Part shown: positions 15,588 to 17,935 of the stretch, in pieces
Layout of the letters: every line of letters starts with the position of its first letter
How positions within the stretch are numbered: position 1 is the stretch's first letter
Made by a program: the position numbers and the translations under genes
The notes under the pieces: generated by a model
The model's database searches: none
What the model saw: only the letters and a program-made list of their open reading frames with translations
Told to the model about the DNA's origin: nothing
Assembly: GCA_036961345.1 (NCBI GenBank)
Contig: JBALVT010000079.1
Coordinates: 1-17,935 of the forward strand
Length of the DNA stretch: 17,935 nt
Reading direction: 5' to 3'
Origin: JBALVT01 sp036961345
GTDB lineage: Bacteria; Pseudomonadota; Gammaproteobacteria; Pseudomonadales; Halieaceae

Positions 15588-16236
15588 TTGAGAGAAACTC
15601 CAGTAGCTGGTCGCCGATGCCATCACATGCTGTGCCCTGTACCGGTGCAATGATTGGGATGGGGATAACTACGGCTGGCATATAGGACTGCCCGGTTGCG
15701 GAAGTATTCACCCGTCCGACTTCGGCCCGGTCGGTGAAATCCCAGATTACCGCTTCATATTCGGATGTATTGGACCAGGTGCCAAAACCAAAACAACCTG
15801 CGCCTCCTGGCCCTATGCCGCAGGTCATGGAGCCGGCAGAATCGCCGCGCACGGTGCTGCCATCTATCCAGATCATATATTCTGTTTTTAATTCAGACAT
15901 CTTCATCGCCACGGGCTCTTGTTGCATCAGCCGATCAATGTCCTGGGGGCGTAAAGGCGCTGTTCTGGGTTCGAACCAGGGGTAGAGTGCATTGATAAAC
16001 TCAAGTTCACCCATCACGGTTATGGATTTGTCTGCGCGACTGATGTGATCGCCGACACATTCAATAAAGTCGGGCTCGGTTTCGTAGTCACTGGCGTGTC
16101 TGCGCCCCAGTATAACCACGGTGGCATCGCCAATACCGTCCGTGGGTACATTGAAAACCATTTCGTCGACAGTTGCTGTTACACAACCGCTCAGTGCAAG
16201 GCCAAGCAGTGCCAGGGGGAGTAGTTTATGGCTCAT
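15577..16236 (-). CDS. Unrecognised lipoprotein, 219 aa
   Basis: I do not recognise this family. From the ATG at 16236 it has a short lipoprotein signal (MSHKLLPLALLGLALSGC, lipid Cys18, +2 Val), so export to the outer membrane is likely. The mature part has four further cysteines, in IECVGD, MTCGIGPGGAGCFGFG and TACDG, enough for two disulfides. Its middle is a Gly-rich segment followed by SNTSEYEAVIWDFTDRAEVG, and the end PVVIPIPIIAPVQGTACDGIGDQL is a proline-rich hydrophobic stretch. Its start overlaps the preceding lipoprotein gene by 11 bases and its end overlaps the M48 gene by 11 bases, so these genes probably act together. The frame continues open to 16341, but that extension lies within the preceding gene. 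Confidence 0.8.
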   Translation of the reverse strand: MSHKLLPLALLGLALSGCVTATVDEMVFNVPTDGIGDATVVILGRRHASDYETEPDFIECVGDHISRADKSITVMGELEFINALYPWFEPRTAPLRPQDIDRLMQQEPVAMKMSELKTEYMIWIDGSTVRGDSAGSMTCGIGPGGAGCFGFGTWSNTSEYEAVIWDFTDRAEVGRVNTSATGQSYMPAVVIPIPIIAPVQGTACDGIGDQLLEFLSSEY

Positions 16237-16906
16237 GGGGTTGTTCCCCCGGGCGTCGCCATTTCTGCTCCAGCCATTCGCGCACCGCCGGCACTCGAGT
16301 GAAATTGGTCGCGAAATTGGCCCCGGCGTCCCGCAATGCAACCACGGCAGCCAGATTCACGGCTGCCTCATCGCTTTGTAAAAAGGCGGTGGGTGTTTTG
16401 CCGTAGGAGGTCATTGTCCAGTCGGCGATGGGCTCACCCGTGTTAGTCACCAATTCGTATCGATAGCGCATCCATATTTCGTAGACTTTGACATTGGTGT
16501 GCGCCGGTATGGCGTATTGCAATTCATCGACATGCGGAATTAATACAGCGTCTACTACCTGGTTTAATACGTCAGGCCCCGGGTTAGCGCGCATCGGCAC
16601 AATGGTAACAAACATGCCATTGAGCAAGGTGTCCCACATCTGCACCTGGGCGTCCCCAGTTTTTACCAGCCATTCGGAATCTTTTCGCGACTTGGCCTCG
16701 TCGAAAAACTCATGATTGCGAAAATCCTCGCCATACCAAATGCCCAGAGTGAGGGGTAGTTTGGTCATCAGTGGTTCAGGGAACTGGCCCTGAACATTGA
16801 CCTCTTTGACTCCGCAACCGGCCAGCACACTGAGCACGGCTATACCCACTAACTGAATCAGTGTGCGGTATACGGTGCTGCTAGCGAAAATCGTTGAGGC
16901 CGACAA
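16226..16906 (-). CDS. Unrecognised lipoprotein, 226 aa
   Basis: I do not recognise this family. The start is TTG at 16906, preceded by GGAGGA (16916-16911) at four bases; later starts would destroy the signal peptide. The signal ends in LAGC (Cys31, +2 Gly), pointing to the outer membrane. The mature part looks like a compact mixed alpha/beta domain: LPLTLGIWYGEDFRNHEFF, then MWDTLLNGMFVTIVPM, then VYEIWMRYRYELVTNTGEPIADWTMTSYGKTP, a strand-rich stretch, and a helical end with AAVNLAAVVALRDAGANFATNF. It overlaps the VWA gene by 26 bases and the next lipoprotein by 11 bases. Confidence 0.8.
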   Translation of the reverse strand: MSASTIFASSTVYRTLIQLVGIAVLSVLAGCGVKEVNVQGQFPEPLMTKLPLTLGIWYGEDFRNHEFFDEAKSRKDSEWLVKTGDAQVQMWDTLLNGMFVTIVPMRANPGPDVLNQVVDAVLIPHVDELQYAIPAHTNVKVYEIWMRYRYELVTNTGEPIADWTMTSYGKTPTAFLQSDEAAVNLAAVVALRDAGANFATNFTRVPAVREWLEQKWRRPGEQPHEP

Positions 16907-17882
16907 AGGTTCCTCCGTTGCGATAAGTGAGTTCTCTCATAAGTGTAGCAAAGCGTATTCCCGTTGTTTGCAAATGTGGCGCCCTGATGAATTGTACGGG
17001 GAACCCAACTGCATGGATTCTTACCAGCCGCTCCCCATTGGAATTTTCCCGGTTGATTCTGTCGACGGTATCGACAACCTCAGCAATTGACTGGCCGGTG
17101 AATTCGTCGCCGAATACGTAAACACTGATTTTTTTGCTGGGATCATAAAACGTGCGAATGGCCTGTGTAATGCCTTCGACGGGGCTGGAATTACTGAAAA
17201 CATTCCAATTGCGCAAGTTGTCCATCATGACCTTGCGCCGGCTGGGTGTATCTGGGATCCATTTGCCGCGGTAACGACTGAACATATATTTGCCCATGTC
17301 GTTCATAATTTGAATGCCTTTCACCTTCGGGTAAATGCTCAGAGTGGCCTCAAGCTCATCCATCATGCGCTGCCAGCTATAGGAGAACATTGAACCGGAG
17401 GTATCTATGACAAAAATGATGTATTCGCTGTCTACCGGAATGCCGCCGATGAGATTATTTTTGGATTTGTACTCATCCCCTAGCAGGCGTTTTTGTTCTG
17501 CAGAGAGCTTTTGCCGCGCGATCGCCAGTTGCTTGGTGACCACGTCATTGCTGTTGGTTTGTACCAGAATATTGTCATGGCGCGATTTCATGCTGGCCAG
17601 TTGCCCTCGCAAAATTGCAATTCGCTCATCATACTCAGACAACTGCTCCTGCTTTGCGTTCAGATCTCTGTTGAGTACTCTTGTTTCGCCGCGAATTTCA
17701 AAAACCAGGTCTTGCATCGCTGCGACTTTACCTTCCAGATTCACTGTCGAAGCTTCAATTATTTGCGGCTCGACGGTCTTGGTGATCATCAGCAGTAGAA
17801 TCACCGCACCAAAACCACAGCAGATCACATCCAGAAATGACAGACTGAATTCTTCGGGTCCTCTGCGCTTTTTTCTTGCCAT
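16881..17882 (-). CDS. VWA-domain protein with ExbD/TolR-like N-terminal membrane segment
   Basis: Predicted inner-membrane protein of 333 residues. A basic N-terminus (MARKKRRG) precedes one transmembrane helix (about 14-33, FSLSFLDVICCGFGAVILLLMI). Asp18 at its start aligns with the proton-carrying Asp of ExbD (TPFIDVMLVLL). Residues about 45-140 look like a coiled coil in the periplasm. The VWA domain fills 150-333: strand EYIIFVID, MIDAS motif Asp160-x-Ser162-x-Ser164 (DTSGSM), a candidate third MIDAS residue in SSPVEGI near 232, and Asp259 in VYVFGDE. The ATG at 17882 has GGGAGG (17895-17890) seven bases upstream. Two lipoproteins and an M48 protease follow, all overlapping. The architecture suggests a force- or proton-coupled envelope device; this is inference. 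Confidence 0.85.
   Translation of the reverse strand: MARKKRRGPEEFSLSFLDVICCGFGAVILLLMITKTVEPQIIEASTVNLEGKVAAMQDLVFEIRGETRVLNRDLNAKQEQLSEYDERIAILRGQLASMKSRHDNILVQTNSNDVVTKQLAIARQKLSAEQKRLLGDEYKSKNNLIGGIPVDSEYIIFVIDTSGSMFSYSWQRMMDELEATLSIYPKVKGIQIMNDMGKYMFSRYRGKWIPDTPSRRKVMMDNLRNWNVFSNSSPVEGITQAIRTFYDPSKKISVYVFGDEFTGQSIAEVVDTVDRINRENSNGERLVRIHAVGFPVQFIRAPHLQTTGIRFATLMRELTYRNGGTFVGLNDFR
16911..16916 (-). promoter_or_regulatory. Ribosome-binding site fixing the TTG start of the 226-aa lipoprotein
   Basis: GGAGGA on the minus strand lies inside the end of the VWA gene, four bases before the TTG at 16906-16904. It supports a non-ATG start and translational coupling to the VWA gene. Confidence 0.55.
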
Positions 17883-17894
17883 CGTTTTGCCTCC

Positions 17895-17935
17895 CTAGGG
17901 CCAGTCTTTCGAAGGGCTCATAAATGCACCCTTGC
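17895..17935 (-). CDS. C-terminal end of an unknown upstream gene (partial)
   Basis: One minus-strand frame reads KGAFMSPSKDWP and stops at TAG (17897-17895), overlapping the VWA ribosome-binding site by one base. This spacing is what an upstream operon gene would show. A second frame stays open through the VWA start and cannot be ruled out. Too short to identify; a MotA/TolQ/ExbB-like or ExbD-like partner would fit the context. Confidence 0.35.
   Translation of the reverse strand, partial: KGAFMSPSKDWP

Noticed and set aside
15588..15650. 21-codon upstream extension of the M48 frame
   Set aside because: It lies within the preceding lipoprotein gene and would bury the lipoprotein signal peptide; the GTG at 15587 gives a normal signal.
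16237..16341. 35-codon upstream extension of the 219-aa lipoprotein
   Set aside because: It overlaps the preceding gene deeply and precedes a textbook lipoprotein signal starting at the ATG at 16236.

Overview
The window looks like a chromosomal segment of a gammaproteobacterium. The complex I genes are of the enterobacterial/pseudomonad type: nuoC and nuoD are fused, the order is nuoA-B-CD-E-F-G, and NuoG carries the extra N7 cluster cysteines. The lipoprotein-rich right half and the von Willebrand A (VWA) protein with an ExbD-like N-terminus would fit a marine lineage such as the Cellvibrionales, but that placement is a guess. No insertion sequence, phage gene, CRISPR array, rRNA or tRNA was recognised.

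Layout. (1) Positions 1-7176, minus strand: the first six genes of the NADH:quinone oxidoreductase operon. nuoA, nuoB, nuoCD, nuoE, nuoF and nuoG are tightly packed, and nuoG runs off the left edge. Together they encode the whole NADH-oxidising arm and the connecting arm of complex I, plus membrane subunit A. All FMN-motif and iron-sulfur ligands that were looked for are present. (2) 7177-7624: a 448-base divergent intergenic region with a candidate nuo promoter and a long leader. The leader carries three complementary segments able to form two mutually exclusive hairpins. (3) 7625-9522, plus strand: a SixA-like phosphohistidine phosphatase, then a secreted M20 metallopeptidase whose stop codon lies inside a 12-bp tandem repeat. 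(4) 9570-11453: a LysR-type regulator and a divergent pirin gene, with a clear inverted repeat between them. (5) 11537-14148, plus strand: a small Kazal-like lipoprotein, a glutamate/aspartate-type sodium or proton symporter, a YcbL-like metallo-beta-lactamase-fold hydrolase and a DUF2288 protein. (6) 14145-17935, minus strand: an overlapping gene chain. In transcription order it is the tail of an unknown gene, a VWA protein with an ExbD/TolR-like membrane segment, two unrecognised lipoproteins, and an M48 lipoprotein metalloprotease.

The least familiar part is region 6. It has a membrane-anchored MIDAS protein whose transmembrane helix starts with the aspartate expected of a proton-channel partner, followed by three predicted outer-membrane lipoproteins, one of them a zinc protease. 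This could be a cell-envelope machine driven by proton-motive force. The upstream gene, which would show whether a MotA/TolQ/ExbB partner exists, lies almost wholly outside the window.
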